A DNA stretch of 51,471 nucleotides, taken from positions 1 through 51,471 of the IMG/VR virus record IMGVR_UViG_3300027899_000017, one strand, 5' to 3'. How positions within the stretch are numbered: the stretch's first letter is position 1; the number at the start of each line of letters is the position of its first letter. This DNA is from a virus. Made by a program: the position numbers and the translations under genes. The notes under the pieces were generated by a model. The model did no database searches. It saw nothing but the letters and a program-made list of their open reading frames with translations, and was not told where the DNA came from. Positions 25,118 through 32,945 of the stretch are shown here, in pieces.

Positions 25118-26191
25118 TTAAGCAGAAGGTGAATTAGGCGTGCCTAGTGCCTTTGAAAATGTATTAATAAATGACGCTGCTCTATCTTTTGCAGTGGGGG
25201 CTACACTAGCTGGAGCAACTACTGTGAAAATAGATTTCCCATCTTTATAGAAGAGCATCTTTTTAAGATTTTCAGCAGTTATTTCACCTGATTTATACTC
25301 AGCTTCATACTCATCGATTATCTTATTTCTAAATGCTTCATCAGTGAACATTTTTTCAAAGAAGGCTTTGTCCTGAACATTCGTAATTTCAGAATCAACA
25401 AAAAGCGGTAGACCTGAGGATTTTGAAATCTTAGTATTCGCAGAAGTAGCATCGTCTAGTGTTGTAGACCATAATACTTTTTTATTTGTAGCATCATATG
25501 AGATAGTACCATTAGGATCTGTATTGTCCTGTGTTTTTGCAACAATTGCACCAGCGTCATTAAATTCCATTAAGTATAACTTAGAATTAGTACGCATAGT
25601 ATACAAAAACTTCTTACCTCTGTCTTTTTTAGTTTCTTCAGTACCTTCCTCTTTTGCAGGAGTAGGTGCTGGCTCCTCTTCAGGCACAGGATCAACTAGT
25701 GTTGTTTGTTGAGCAGTTTGATTAAGCTGAGATACAATAGTTGGTGCTAAGTTTGAAAGAGATTCAAATGATTTTGCATCAATAAACTGAATTTCTGCAG
25801 GAATATTTGGATATGCTGGTTTTCCAGAAGCATCTAGTCTATTTTCAATAGAGAATTGAATTTTCTGTTTTGTTCTTCCTAGAATTTCACCGTCTCGCAA
25901 TACCGTGTAAACTATAAACTTCTTTTCAAAGAAGATTGAAGTAAGCTGTCCGATTGCTCTAGTAAATGGAACTTCGCCATTTACAAAATCAGTGATTGCT
26001 GCGATTCCATTTGGTGTTAATACATCATTTGAAATTACATCTAAATCATTAATAATTTTTACTATAAATTTAGTTGGTGACTGTACACGATAGGTAACTT
26101 TATGTCGTTTTCCAGCAGGATCAACCATTACGTCTTTTCCGGTAGCGATCGACTCGTTTACCTCTGACCATGAGCCAATTGACTTTATCAT
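25118..26191 (-). CDS. Tagged protein with a domain shared with the 636-residue protein at 39285-41195
   Basis: A 357-residue protein. The N-terminus MIKSIGSWSEVNE|S carries the putative capsid-targeting tag (Trp8, VNE at 11-13, Ser14). Residues ~40-100 (TKFIVKIINDLDVI...) are clearly related to residues ~42-100 of the protein at 39285-41195 (TSFKIKIVNDLDVI...), and the similarity continues weakly to ~140. A Pro/Glu-rich linker (PEEEPAPTPAKEEG) at ~168-190 separates this domain from a beta-rich second half. GATAAATAAA lies 25 bases before the start. Probably a packaged internal protein; enzymatic role unknown. Confidence 0.6.
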   Translation of the reverse strand: MIKSIGSWSEVNESIATGKDVMVDPAGKRHKVTYRVQSPTKFIVKIINDLDVISNDVLTPNGIAAITDFVNGEVPFTRAIGQLTSIFFEKKFIVYTVLRDGEILGRTKQKIQFSIENRLDASGKPAYPNIPAEIQFIDAKSFESLSNLAPTIVSQLNQTAQQTTLVDPVPEEEPAPTPAKEEGTEETKKDRGKKFLYTMRTNSKLYLMEFNDAGAIVAKTQDNTDPNGTISYDATNKKVLWSTTLDDATSANTKISKSSGLPLFVDSEITNVQDKAFFEKMFTDEAFRNKIIDEYEAEYKSGEITAENLKKMLFYKDGKSIFTVVAPASVAPTAKDRAASFINTFSKALGTPNSPSA

Positions 26192-26204
26192 GAAAAGTAT
26201 TTTA

Positions 26205-26216
26205 TTTTTATTTATC
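26205..26216 (-). promoter_or_regulatory. Late-like motif GATAAATAAAAA
   Basis: On the minus strand it begins 25 bases before the ATG at 26191. A plus-strand copy for the divergent gene begins only 7 bases away. Confidence 0.5.
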
Positions 26217-26222
26217 TCCGCG

Positions 26223-26234
26223 AATAAATAATAA
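26223..26234 (+). promoter_or_regulatory. Late-like motif AATAAATAATAA
   Basis: Begins 26 bases before the GTG at 26249. Together with the minus-strand copy it forms a compact divergent promoter pair. Confidence 0.5.
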
Positions 26235-26248
26235 AAAGAGATAATTCT

Positions 26249-27103
26249 GTGAGTCTTAAGAAATTTAAAGAGTACACACTAATGTACTCAAAGGATCCTA
26301 AAAATTTTGAAAAGAAGATAGCGTTTGCCTGTTCTGAAAATTATGGAGTAGATGTCTTTGAATTAATAAAGAGTCCATTTGATATTTCACCAGGACACGA
26401 TCAGAAACCCACGATTGTTTGGAATAATTTTGATTTTACTAGTCATAAACTCGACGAGCATTTACCGGGTTCATTTAATTCAAAAAACCTTCCTACGTTT
26501 GAAGAAGTATGTAACGAATTTTCTAGTGAGCCGTTTATTCCTAAGACAATTACAGATCGTACTGGAGTAAAGAAATTAAACTTTCCGATTATTGGCGTTA
26601 GTCAAGACTCTGAAGAATTCAAAACATATGGTAAATTTAAAAAGTCAGAAAAAAATTTCTCCAAGTTTAGAGAAAAAATAGTACCTACTACTAGATTTGA
26701 TGTGATTGCTTTTAAGGGAGAGCCTATCCACATGCAAGAGCGAATAAACAAGATTGGATTTGATGTAGACTCTTCTAAATTTAAGTATAGTAGTGTAATC
26801 GATTCAATTATCTCAAAAATAAGTGAAAGCTATCCCATTGATTTTTATCATGTCTCTCTACTTGAGTCAAAAGGAAATCTATACTTGGATTCGATTACTA
26901 ATTCATTACCGTTAAGTCCTTCACAGAGTATAAAAATGTATGAGGCAGCGTACCATAAGTGTTATGATGCAGCCTTGCCCAACTGGTTTAAAAAGCAACT
27001 ATTTGAAAAATATGTACAGCCATATTATAAAAATAGATATTTTGATTCTCTATTAATTAAACCGAAATATTCAATCAATTTTGAGAAATATGCCAATTCT
27101 TAA
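26249..27103 (+). CDS. Unknown protein, weakly ATP-grasp-like
   Basis: A 284-residue protein starting at GTG 26249 (MSLKKFKEYTLMYS), the start being set by the upstream motif. Residues ~110-145 (KLNFPIIGVSQDSEEFKTYGKFK) resemble the Pro-x-Ile/Val-x-Lys loop and following strand of ATP-grasp enzymes, and a strand near 165-175 and an Asp/Asn pair near 210 (LYLDSITN) could be metal sites. The usual basic residues are not clearly conserved, so this is tentative. If right, it could ligate peptides or modify a virion protein. It overlaps the Nudix gene by 14 bases. Confidence 0.5.
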   Translation: MSLKKFKEYTLMYSKDPKNFEKKIAFACSENYGVDVFELIKSPFDISPGHDQKPTIVWNNFDFTSHKLDEHLPGSFNSKNLPTFEEVCNEFSSEPFIPKTITDRTGVKKLNFPIIGVSQDSEEFKTYGKFKKSEKNFSKFREKIVPTTRFDVIAFKGEPIHMQERINKIGFDVDSSKFKYSSVIDSIISKISESYPIDFYHVSLLESKGNLYLDSITNSLPLSPSQSIKMYEAAYHKCYDAALPNWFKKQLFEKYVQPYYKNRYFDSLLIKPKYSINFEKYANS

Positions 27104-27593
27104 CTTTAACCAATATCTAAACGAAGGATATTCTGATATTAATATTGACCTAGATAAGAAGAGTACTGCAGGGGTTGCTATTTTATACAATAATAAAATA
27201 CTACTCGTGCATCCAACTAATTCTACTTGGAAGACAGGTACTTGTGGAATACCTAAGGGAGGTATTGAACCTGGAGAAGAACCTATTGAGGCAGCTATTC
27301 GTGAATTATTTGAAGAGACTGGAATTTCAGTAATGCGTAATCAGCTTAATACTTCACCTGAAATAGTCGATATGTACTCTTCTTCAGGAAAAGTAAATAA
27401 GCAGTTAATCTATTTTGTTTGTGAAATATCAGATCTTTCTGAAATTGGACTAGAGTCAGAAAAAATACCTAACTCTCAATTACAACTTAAGGAGGTAGAC
27501 TGGGCAAAATTTGTCGGTCCAGTTGAAGCCTACTCAATAACTACTAGATCACAACTTATTATATTAGATAGACACTTGATGATAAATAAATAA
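27090..27593 (+). CDS. Nudix hydrolase with an N-terminal capsid-targeting-like tag
   Basis: A 167-residue protein. I choose the ATG at 27090 over the TTG at 27081 because MPILNFNQYLNE|G then has the same layout as the other tagged proteins (Phe6, Tyr9, Glu12, Gly13). The full Nudix box GGIEPGEEPIEAAIRELFEE-TGI is present at about residues 57-79, with all catalytic Glu residues. Nudix enzymes hydrolyse nucleoside diphosphates linked to another moiety (X), such as dNTPs, NADH, ADP-ribose or RNA caps. As cargo carried in the head it could act on host nucleotides or RNA ends from the first moment of infection, which is inference. Confidence 0.85.
   Translation: MPILNFNQYLNEGYSDINIDLDKKSTAGVAILYNNKILLVHPTNSTWKTGTCGIPKGGIEPGEEPIEAAIRELFEETGISVMRNQLNTSPEIVDMYSSSGKVNKQLIYFVCEISDLSEIGLESEKIPNSQLQLKEVDWAKFVGPVEAYSITTRSQLIILDRHLMINK
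27581..27593 (+). promoter_or_regulatory. Late-like motif GATAAATAAATAA
   Basis: Begins 27 bases before the GTG at 27608 and overlaps the last codons of the Nudix gene. Confidence 0.5.
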
Positions 27594-27607
27594 AAATTAC
27601 TTTTTTC

Positions 27608-29071
27608 GTGTCGTACCTTCTTAAATATTCTAACTGGAGCAGATTATTTACTTCTAGAATTAACGAAGCAGCATTTGAATTTGACCCAGCTGCAAAATAC
27701 TCTGATAAGACATTTAATATTCCCAATGCTTCTTCTGGTGGAACTGGCGGTGACTGGGGCGGAACACTGCAACGCGCACTTGCATTTGCAAAAGTTGCAA
27801 ATGATTTTGTTGGAAAAAATATTGTTATTTCCCAAAAGAGAAATATCGTAAAGACTGCTAGTGGAAATACTTCAGATCACTACTCCGGTAATGAAAATGC
27901 ATATGGAATAGATTTATCATGCAAAGGAGATAGTGGAGATGCTCTACTTGCTCACCTGATGAGTTGGTTCGGACATCCTGAATATACTGGAGGAAAGTGG
28001 TTCACTGTCAATAAAGATGGATATAGATATCAAGTTGGATGGAAAGTTCCAAATCATTATGATCACATCCATGTAGGCGTTAAGAAATCAACTGGCGCTT
28101 CTAATACTGAGGTTGTTCCTGACGAACCTGAAGCAGCGGATACTCAAACTGTGCCTACTACTCTCAACTCTGACTTTGACACATTAACTGACGCTGAGAA
28201 GAGAGAAGTTTCAGATATTCTTGGAATTCCTCTTGATGAATTAATACTATTCTTTAAAAATAATAAAAACATTGATATGTCGGATATTCAATCTGGTAAA
28301 ACACTACTTAAATTAGGAAGTACTGGTGAAACTGTAAGAGAAGCACAACTTAAATTAAAACAGAAAGGATACTTATCTATGGATCCTACTGGAACATACG
28401 ACACTGCAACGAAAGCGGCAGTTGAAAATTTTCAAAAGAGTAATGGATTATCACGCGATGGAATTATCGGACCGCTGACTTATCCTATTCTTTTTAGTGA
28501 TTCTGCAGTGGCTGCACAAACACCGACTGCCACCACTCCTTTACCTGTTGTGACTACACCGGTCGCTAATTCTTCTAATATTCAAGGAGGTACTTGGCAA
28601 GAGGTAGCTGCAAACTATATAGCTAAAAAAGAAGGATTCTCACCAAAAGCTGGTTGGGATCAAAACGCATACCGAGGAGGATACGGTAGTGATAAAGTGC
28701 TCAAGAATGGTGTGTTGACCAGTGTAACAAAAGATACTACTTTTACAGAAAAAGAGGCTCTTGACACACTACGTGAATACTCAATAAAGAAGTACAGCGA
28801 TCAGGTTATTAAGGATTTAGGTGTAGCTAATTGGAATAAACTAAATAATAATCAAAAGGCAGCCCTAATTTCACTAAGCTACAATGCTGGAGCCTATTTT
28901 ATAAGCGCTAGATCTTATGGAAAAAAGATAAAGACATATATTGAAAACAATGACCTTGTGAGCGCTGGAAAGACAATATATACTGATGGACCTAAATCAG
29001 GAGCACAGAGTGGTTATATACCTTCATTGGAGAAGAGAAGACGAGAGGAGTCTGACATGTTCTTAGCATAA
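27608..29071 (+). CDS. Three-domain virion peptidoglycan hydrolase (M15-like peptidase, PG-binding, GH24 lysozyme)
   Basis: A 487-residue protein starting at GTG 27608. Order: tag SYLLKYSNWSRLFTSRINE|A (Glu20); an M15-type peptidase domain (~45-155) with SDHYSG, YGIDLS and YDHIHVGV giving the His-Asp-His zinc set; a PG_binding_1 domain (~232-297, LLKLGSTGETVREAQLKLKQ and DGIIGPLT); and a GH24 lysozyme domain (~335-487, KKEGFSPKAG, AYRGGYGSD and ALISLSYNAG). Lysozyme and peptidase together would cut both glycan and peptide bonds. The tag suggests it sits in the virion and opens the wall during entry; an endolysin role is the alternative. No signal peptide. Confidence 0.85.
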   Translation: MSYLLKYSNWSRLFTSRINEAAFEFDPAAKYSDKTFNIPNASSGGTGGDWGGTLQRALAFAKVANDFVGKNIVISQKRNIVKTASGNTSDHYSGNENAYGIDLSCKGDSGDALLAHLMSWFGHPEYTGGKWFTVNKDGYRYQVGWKVPNHYDHIHVGVKKSTGASNTEVVPDEPEAADTQTVPTTLNSDFDTLTDAEKREVSDILGIPLDELILFFKNNKNIDMSDIQSGKTLLKLGSTGETVREAQLKLKQKGYLSMDPTGTYDTATKAAVENFQKSNGLSRDGIIGPLTYPILFSDSAVAAQTPTATTPLPVVTTPVANSSNIQGGTWQEVAANYIAKKEGFSPKAGWDQNAYRGGYGSDKVLKNGVLTSVTKDTTFTEKEALDTLREYSIKKYSDQVIKDLGVANWNKLNNNQKAALISLSYNAGAYFISARSYGKKIKTYIENNDLVSAGKTIYTDGPKSGAQSGYIPSLEKRRREESDMFLA

Positions 29072-29123
29072 TTACACAAAACCTTTTCATCTTCCTAAGT
29101 AAAATATTTAAAAATATCTAAAG

Positions 29124-29597
29124 ATGGAAGAAACTCAAAACGCCAGTGTTGAAGAAGTAACTGGCAATGATCAAGAAATTTCAGAAACTGTTAATGAAGT
29201 ACCTAGTACTCCACAGAGTCAATTAAATGCCTTACTGGAGAGCAGAATGGGACAATTCAGTGTAATGGCTGGTATTGCAGATCTAAAATACATTAAAAAT
29301 GCAATTAGCCAAAAGGTTGAATTTACTGGACCAAACGAAGCGTATCTTACAATAATGGCAATCTTGTCACTGGAGAATGCAATTCAAGATATCGATCCTA
29401 AGGAAACCAGTAAAGTTAAAGTAACTCTACCTTCATCAACTATTGAATCAATTAATTTCTTTTTCAGTAAAATCTCAGGCAAAGGATTAGAGTCAGCACA
29501 GAGATTATTTTCAGTATCAATGATGTTTCGCCCAGCAATGGAAGCTATCCGTAAACTTGATGAAGAGATTAAGGTATTAAAATCTGAGGAAAACTAG
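29124..29597 (+). CDS. Hypothetical acidic helical protein
   Basis: A 157-residue protein with an acidic disordered start (MEETQNASVEEVTGNDQEIS) and a helical folded part (~35-150). Near residue 42 an LLESRMGQF segment resembles the tag's Leu-x-Glu-Ser, but without the preceding aromatic pattern. It lies between the lysozyme gene and the acidic tagged gene and reads in the same direction. Family unknown; a head-internal or assembly role would fit the context. Confidence 0.55.
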   Translation: MEETQNASVEEVTGNDQEISETVNEVPSTPQSQLNALLESRMGQFSVMAGIADLKYIKNAISQKVEFTGPNEAYLTIMAILSLENAIQDIDPKETSKVKVTLPSSTIESINFFFSKISGKGLESAQRLFSVSMMFRPAMEAIRKLDEEIKVLKSEEN

Positions 29598-29607
29598 TAT
29601 TTCATTA

Positions 29608-29619
29608 GATAAATAATAA
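29608..29619 (+). promoter_or_regulatory. Late-like motif GATAAATAATAA
   Basis: Begins 26 bases before the ATG at 29634; identical 12-mer to the one before 21604. Confidence 0.55.
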
Positions 29620-29633
29620 AAAAATTAACAATA

Positions 29634-29999
29634 ATGAGAGTAAAGAACTTTGCAGGTTTCATGAAAACTCGAGTAAATGAAACATACGACTCTACTGAGC
29701 AATCTGAATACATGGATGGATATAATGGATATTCAGATGAGGGTGAAACGAATTTTGGAGCAAATCCTGAAGAAGATGAAGAGGAGCCTATCGATGCTGA
29801 AGATGAAGTTAAAGATACTGAAGATGATGATGCAGAAGAGGTTACTCTTGAAGATCTAAAAGCAATGATTGAAGATCTTACTGAACGAGTTGAAAAACTT
29901 GAAGGTGGTGAAGAAGAGGAAGAAAATCCTGAAGGTGAAGAAGGTGAAGAAGCTCCTGAAGAAGGTGAAGAAGCTCCTGAAGAAGAACCTGCAAAGTAA
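29634..29999 (+). CDS. Highly acidic tagged protein, prohead-core-like
   Basis: A 121-residue protein. The tag MRVKNFAGFMKTRVNE|T (Phe6, Phe9, Glu16) precedes an extremely acidic chain with a short predicted coiled coil (TLEDLKAMIEDLTERVEKL) near 75-93. The last 25 residues are Glu-Gly-Glu-Glu-Ala-Pro repeats. T4 has small acidic core proteins such as gp67 that line the prohead and are cut by gp21, so a similar role is plausible. A 21-base unit is repeated twice near the 3' end. A terminator hairpin follows. Confidence 0.7.
   Translation: MRVKNFAGFMKTRVNETYDSTEQSEYMDGYNGYSDEGETNFGANPEEDEEEPIDAEDEVKDTEDDDAEEVTLEDLKAMIEDLTERVEKLEGGEEEEENPEGEEGEEAPEEGEEAPEEEPAK
29943..29984 (+). repeat. Tandem 21-base repeat, two copies, coding for GEEAPEE
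   Basis: Two in-frame copies of GGTGAAGAAGCTCCTGAAGA+A lie at the 3' end of the acidic gene, with a partial Glu/Gly-rich run before them. Likely slippage expansion of an acidic tail. Confidence 0.85.
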
Positions 30000-30020
30000 T
30001 TCATATAGGAATATAGTATC

Positions 30021-30055
30021 AAGCGAGTAGTCGTATATCGGCTACTCGCTTTCTT
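30021..30055 (+). terminator. Hairpin terminator with weak T tract
   Basis: A 10-bp stem (30021-30030 with 30042-30051) plus an inner CG pair, followed by the T-rich sequence TTTCTT. It lies 22 bases after the acidic gene stop. Confidence 0.65.
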
Positions 30056-30077
30056 GGTATAGTCACTATCGTAAATT

Positions 30078-30087
30078 AATAAATAAT
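30078..30087 (+). promoter_or_regulatory. Late-like motif AATAAATAAT
   Basis: Begins 14 bases before the ATG at 30092, after the hairpin terminator. Confidence 0.35.
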
Positions 30088-30091
30088 CAAG

Positions 30092-30526
30092 ATGAGCCAG
30101 TACACTTCTAATACTCCGCGACTACTATTTGAAAATTTTTGTAGAAAGACTCAAGTTGATGGACTTGAGATAACTGCAGATATTTCAGGTATTCCAGTTA
30201 AATTAAAAGTCTTAACTACTCCACGCAGCCAAGAAAAAGGATTTTCCGGTGCAGCAAATCCGCCTAACGATAATAGTGGCTTGCTATTCATATACGATGA
30301 TGGACAACCTCTTTCTTTTTGGATGAAAGGTGTAATGTTTCCACTAGATATAGTATTTTTTGATTCAGAGATGAATTACATCAATCATGAAACAATGCAA
30401 CCTGCAAATGGGCGAGACGATTCACTCTCTAGGTATTTTAGCAAGAAACCTGCAAGATTTGCAGTTGAGCTACCTGCTGGATGGTGTGATAAGAACATAA
30501 ATAGCGATTGCAAATTGAAGTTTTAA
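30092..30526 (+). CDS. DUF192-family protein
   Basis: A 144-residue protein matching the DUF192 pattern: an early strand with Val-Lys-Leu-Lys-Val, RSQEKGFSG, then LLFIYDDGQPLSFWMKGVMFPLDIVFFD near residues 67-95 and the C-terminal FAVELPAGWCDKNI near 127-140. The function of this family is not settled; bacterial members are often exported. Here there is no signal peptide. The start region contains RLLFE|N, a weak relative of the shared tag. It ends 1 base before the next gene, so it is co-transcribed with the LETM1-like gene. Confidence 0.8.
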   Translation: MSQYTSNTPRLLFENFCRKTQVDGLEITADISGIPVKLKVLTTPRSQEKGFSGAANPPNDNSGLLFIYDDGQPLSFWMKGVMFPLDIVFFDSEMNYINHETMQPANGRDDSLSRYFSKKPARFAVELPAGWCDKNINSDCKLKF

Positions 30527-30527
30527 T

Positions 30528-30938
30528 ATGAAACTCTACACTTTTAATGAGTATACTAGCCTTAATGAAGGATTTAATGATAAAGTGAAAGAGGCAACTC
30601 GACTAAGTAAGAAACTACTTAGAGCAGTCAGGGCAGAGGGTCAAGAGACCCTTGATATGCTGCAGATTTTTGCTAGAGAATTGCGACACAGATTACATCT
30701 AGATTCAAGAGAAGATGAGCCAACTGACGAAGAGATTAGAAGTGCACTTGAACAGTTAAAACAAGTTCCAAAATTTGCTCCGTATGCAATAATACTCCTA
30801 GTTAGTCCTATTCCATTTGGATCATTATTCTATACTCTATTTGCACTTAAGCTAAGTAAATTAACCAATGGAAAGATTAATATTCTTCCAAAAACATTTC
30901 GTAAAGTATTTACCGAGTCTGTTAGATTTTCACCTTAA
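30528..30938 (+). CDS. LETM1-like membrane protein with a capsid-targeting-like tag
   Basis: A 136-residue protein. MKLYTFNEYTSLNE|G (Phe6, Tyr9, Glu14) fits the tag. The middle is charged helix, followed at ~85-130 by a hydrophobic segment (FAPYAIILLVSPIPFGSLFYT) and LPKTFRKVF, the layout of the LETM1 family, in which a membrane helix is followed by a Leu-Pro-x-x-Phe motif. LETM1 proteins act in mitochondrial ion exchange and relatives occur in bacteria. If packaged, it could insert in the host membrane at entry. Similarity is by motif and is moderate. Confidence 0.55.
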   Translation: MKLYTFNEYTSLNEGFNDKVKEATRLSKKLLRAVRAEGQETLDMLQIFARELRHRLHLDSREDEPTDEEIRSALEQLKQVPKFAPYAIILLVSPIPFGSLFYTLFALKLSKLTNGKINILPKTFRKVFTESVRFSP

Positions 30939-30949
30939 TACTAATCATA

Positions 30950-32245
30950 ATGTTGAACCAATTTGAAATGCTTCGCGCTTTCATAGATGAAATGAATTCA
31001 TCTAACTCTACTAATCATAAAGTAGAGATCCTTAAAAAGTATTCAGATAATTACTTCATTCGAGAGGTATTACTCTATACTTATCATCCCTATCGACAAT
31101 TTGGAGTCACATCAGCAAATCTTAAAAAGAATTCTGCGATCTCCGATCTAGTTGACCCAAGGGAATCCTTCTTTAGTTTACTTGATTCGCTTACCTCTAG
31201 ACAACTGACTGGCCACTCTGCAGTCGGCAGGGTCAATGGATTTATTCAAAACTACTCAGAATACTCTGATCTAATATATCAGGTAATTGATCGTAATCTT
31301 GAAACCCGAGCGACAACTACTCTAATTAACAGAGTATGGCCAAATCTTATTCCAACATTTGATGTTGCACTTGCATTTGATGCTACTAAAGTAAAAAATG
31401 TTGACCTTACTTGTGGAGACTGGTTAGTATCTCGCAAACTTGATGGAATTCGATGTATTACGATAATTCGTGAAAATGGAGATATCTCATGTTTTTCTAG
31501 AAATGGAAAAGAATTTGAGACACTCAGCGTCTTAAAAGAGGAAATCGTACGACTTGGGATTACTAACTGCGTATTAGATGGTGAAATATGTCTAAAGAAC
31601 GAAGATGGCTCAGATGATTTCCAGGGGATCCTGAAACAGATTCAGCGTAAAGATCACTCAATACTCTCTCCAAAGTACTGGGTTTTTGATATTTTAACCA
31701 TTACCGAATTTGAAAGTAGATGCGGTGACGTTATCATATCTGATAGACTCTTTCGACCCGAAGCTGATCTTATCAGAAATTCGAGTATGATGTCAGTGCT
31801 TCCGCAAGTTAGAATAACTAGTGACGAGACCCTTGTGTATCTTAAAGATGAGTCAAAATCTTCAAACTGGGAAGGTTTAATTGCTAGACGTGATGTAGTG
31901 TATGAAGGCACTCGAACTAGAAATATGCTGAAATTAAAAGAGTTCTATGATGCTGAATATATTGTAGTAGACGCAGTCATGGGACCTCAACGTATCATAG
32001 ATAATGGACACGAGAGAATGGAAGAGGTGCTCAGTGCAGTTATCATTAACCACATGGGAAATGCAGTAAATGTAGGCAGTGGATTTAGCATAAGCGAAAG
32101 AAGAGAGTATTATCTCAATCCAGAAAAAATAATTGGAAAAGTTATTACTGTTCAGTACTTTGAGCAAACTGTTGATCAAACCGGAAATCACTCACTAAGA
32201 TTTCCAGTGTTTAAGGTGAACCATGGAGAATCTCGTAGTATATAA
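30950..32245 (+). CDS. ATP-dependent DNA ligase
   Basis: A 431-residue nucleotidyltransferase. Motif I is KLDGIR at residues 163-168, with Lys163 as the adenylated residue. Motif III-like sequence (VLDGEICLKNED) and motif IV-like sequence (EGLIARRD) follow, and motif V is MLKLKEF near 325. An OB-fold region completes the chain, and the N-terminal ~140 residues resemble the helical DNA-binding part of such ligases. It seals nicks in replication and repair; T4 encodes gp30 for the same job. It lies at the start of a run of small genes with 5-10 base gaps. Confidence 0.9.
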   Translation: MLNQFEMLRAFIDEMNSSNSTNHKVEILKKYSDNYFIREVLLYTYHPYRQFGVTSANLKKNSAISDLVDPRESFFSLLDSLTSRQLTGHSAVGRVNGFIQNYSEYSDLIYQVIDRNLETRATTTLINRVWPNLIPTFDVALAFDATKVKNVDLTCGDWLVSRKLDGIRCITIIRENGDISCFSRNGKEFETLSVLKEEIVRLGITNCVLDGEICLKNEDGSDDFQGILKQIQRKDHSILSPKYWVFDILTITEFESRCGDVIISDRLFRPEADLIRNSSMMSVLPQVRITSDETLVYLKDESKSSNWEGLIARRDVVYEGTRTRNMLKLKEFYDAEYIVVDAVMGPQRIIDNGHERMEEVLSAVIINHMGNAVNVGSGFSISERREYYLNPEKIIGKVITVQYFEQTVDQTGNHSLRFPVFKVNHGESRSI

Positions 32246-32250
32246 TTGAT

Positions 32251-32430
32251 ATGGGATTTAATAAAAGATTTTTACCAGAACTTCCTAGACTTATGGAAGA
32301 TCATGCAAGACTAGGAACAGTAGAGTTTATTCGTACCTTCCTAAAATGCGATGCACTATGTGGACCGAGCGAATCTATTAAATTCGTAGAAGAACTAATC
32401 AAAAACAATAATCAACAAAAACAAAACTAA
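32251..32430 (+). CDS. Small protein after the ligase
   Basis: A 59-residue protein from ATG 32251 (MGFNKRFLPELPRLMEDHA), helical, with two Cys (KCDALCGP) and a polar C-terminus. It fills the 180-base gap between ligase and the DUF4494-like gene, with 5-base and 1-base spacings. Family unknown; the coding call rests on tight packing and normal composition. Confidence 0.6.
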   Translation: MGFNKRFLPELPRLMEDHARLGTVEFIRTFLKCDALCGPSESIKFVEELIKNNNQQKQN

Positions 32431-32431
32431 T

Positions 32432-32632
32432 ATGTACTATTTAGCTAGAGTAAAATTTGAAACATTTGATGATAACACAGGACGTCATCGTAAAATTAAT
32501 GAACAGTATCTAGTTGAGGCTGAGACTATCTCCATTGCTGAAAAAGCACTACATGAAAGATTCAAAGATTCGATTGCAGATTTTGCAGTAGTTGGCGTTC
32601 AGGAATCTAAAATCATGGGAGTAATTAAGTAA
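32432..32632 (+). CDS. DUF4494-like protein
   Basis: A 66-residue protein. The pattern MYYLARVKFE...INEQYLVEAETISIAEKALHERF...VVGVQESKI fits the DUF4494 family, known mostly from Bacteroidota and their phages, with unknown function. Complete length for the family. It supports the host assignment. It starts 1 base after the previous gene. Confidence 0.65.
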   Translation: MYYLARVKFETFDDNTGRHRKINEQYLVEAETISIAEKALHERFKDSIADFAVVGVQESKIMGVIK

Positions 32633-32639
32633 TTCTCTC

Positions 32640-32945
32640 ATGAAAAAGTTACAGACGCATATTGCTGAACGAGTATATGATGTGCTGACTAAATTTGCAG
32701 AGGCTAGCCCTAAGCACTACGATAGAGAATCTTTCATATATCACTTTGCAGTTCTTTCAGAGACTTCAGAAGATTTTAGATTAACCTGCATGGATGATTC
32801 TCCACGAACATTTAAGTGTTCATCAATAGAAGATATGCGACTTGACGGAAAAGGAAGAGACCGAGTAAACGCTATCTTTACGACAATTCGAGATTCGCAA
32901 AACACTTCCCTAAACGAGTTTACAGTAAAGAAGAATGAGGTTTGA
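32640..32945 (+). CDS. Small hypothetical protein
   Basis: A 101-residue protein, mixed alpha/beta, with no recognised motif. It starts 7 bases after the previous stop and overlaps the next gene by 11 bases, so it is part of the same operon. Helix at the N-terminus (THIAERVYDVLTKFAEA), strand-rich later. Confidence 0.55.
   Translation: MKKLQTHIAERVYDVLTKFAEASPKHYDRESFIYHFAVLSETSEDFRLTCMDDSPRTFKCSSIEDMRLDGKGRDRVNAIFTTIRDSQNTSLNEFTVKKNEV

Noticed and set aside
29943-29984. CRISPR-like tandem repeat
   Set aside because: Only two direct copies without spacers, in frame in an acidic coding tail.
29594-30022. Minus-strand frame rich in Ser/Pro opposite the acidic gene
   Set aside because: It is the mirror of Glu/Gly codon repeats of the tagged acidic gene, so it is a shadow.
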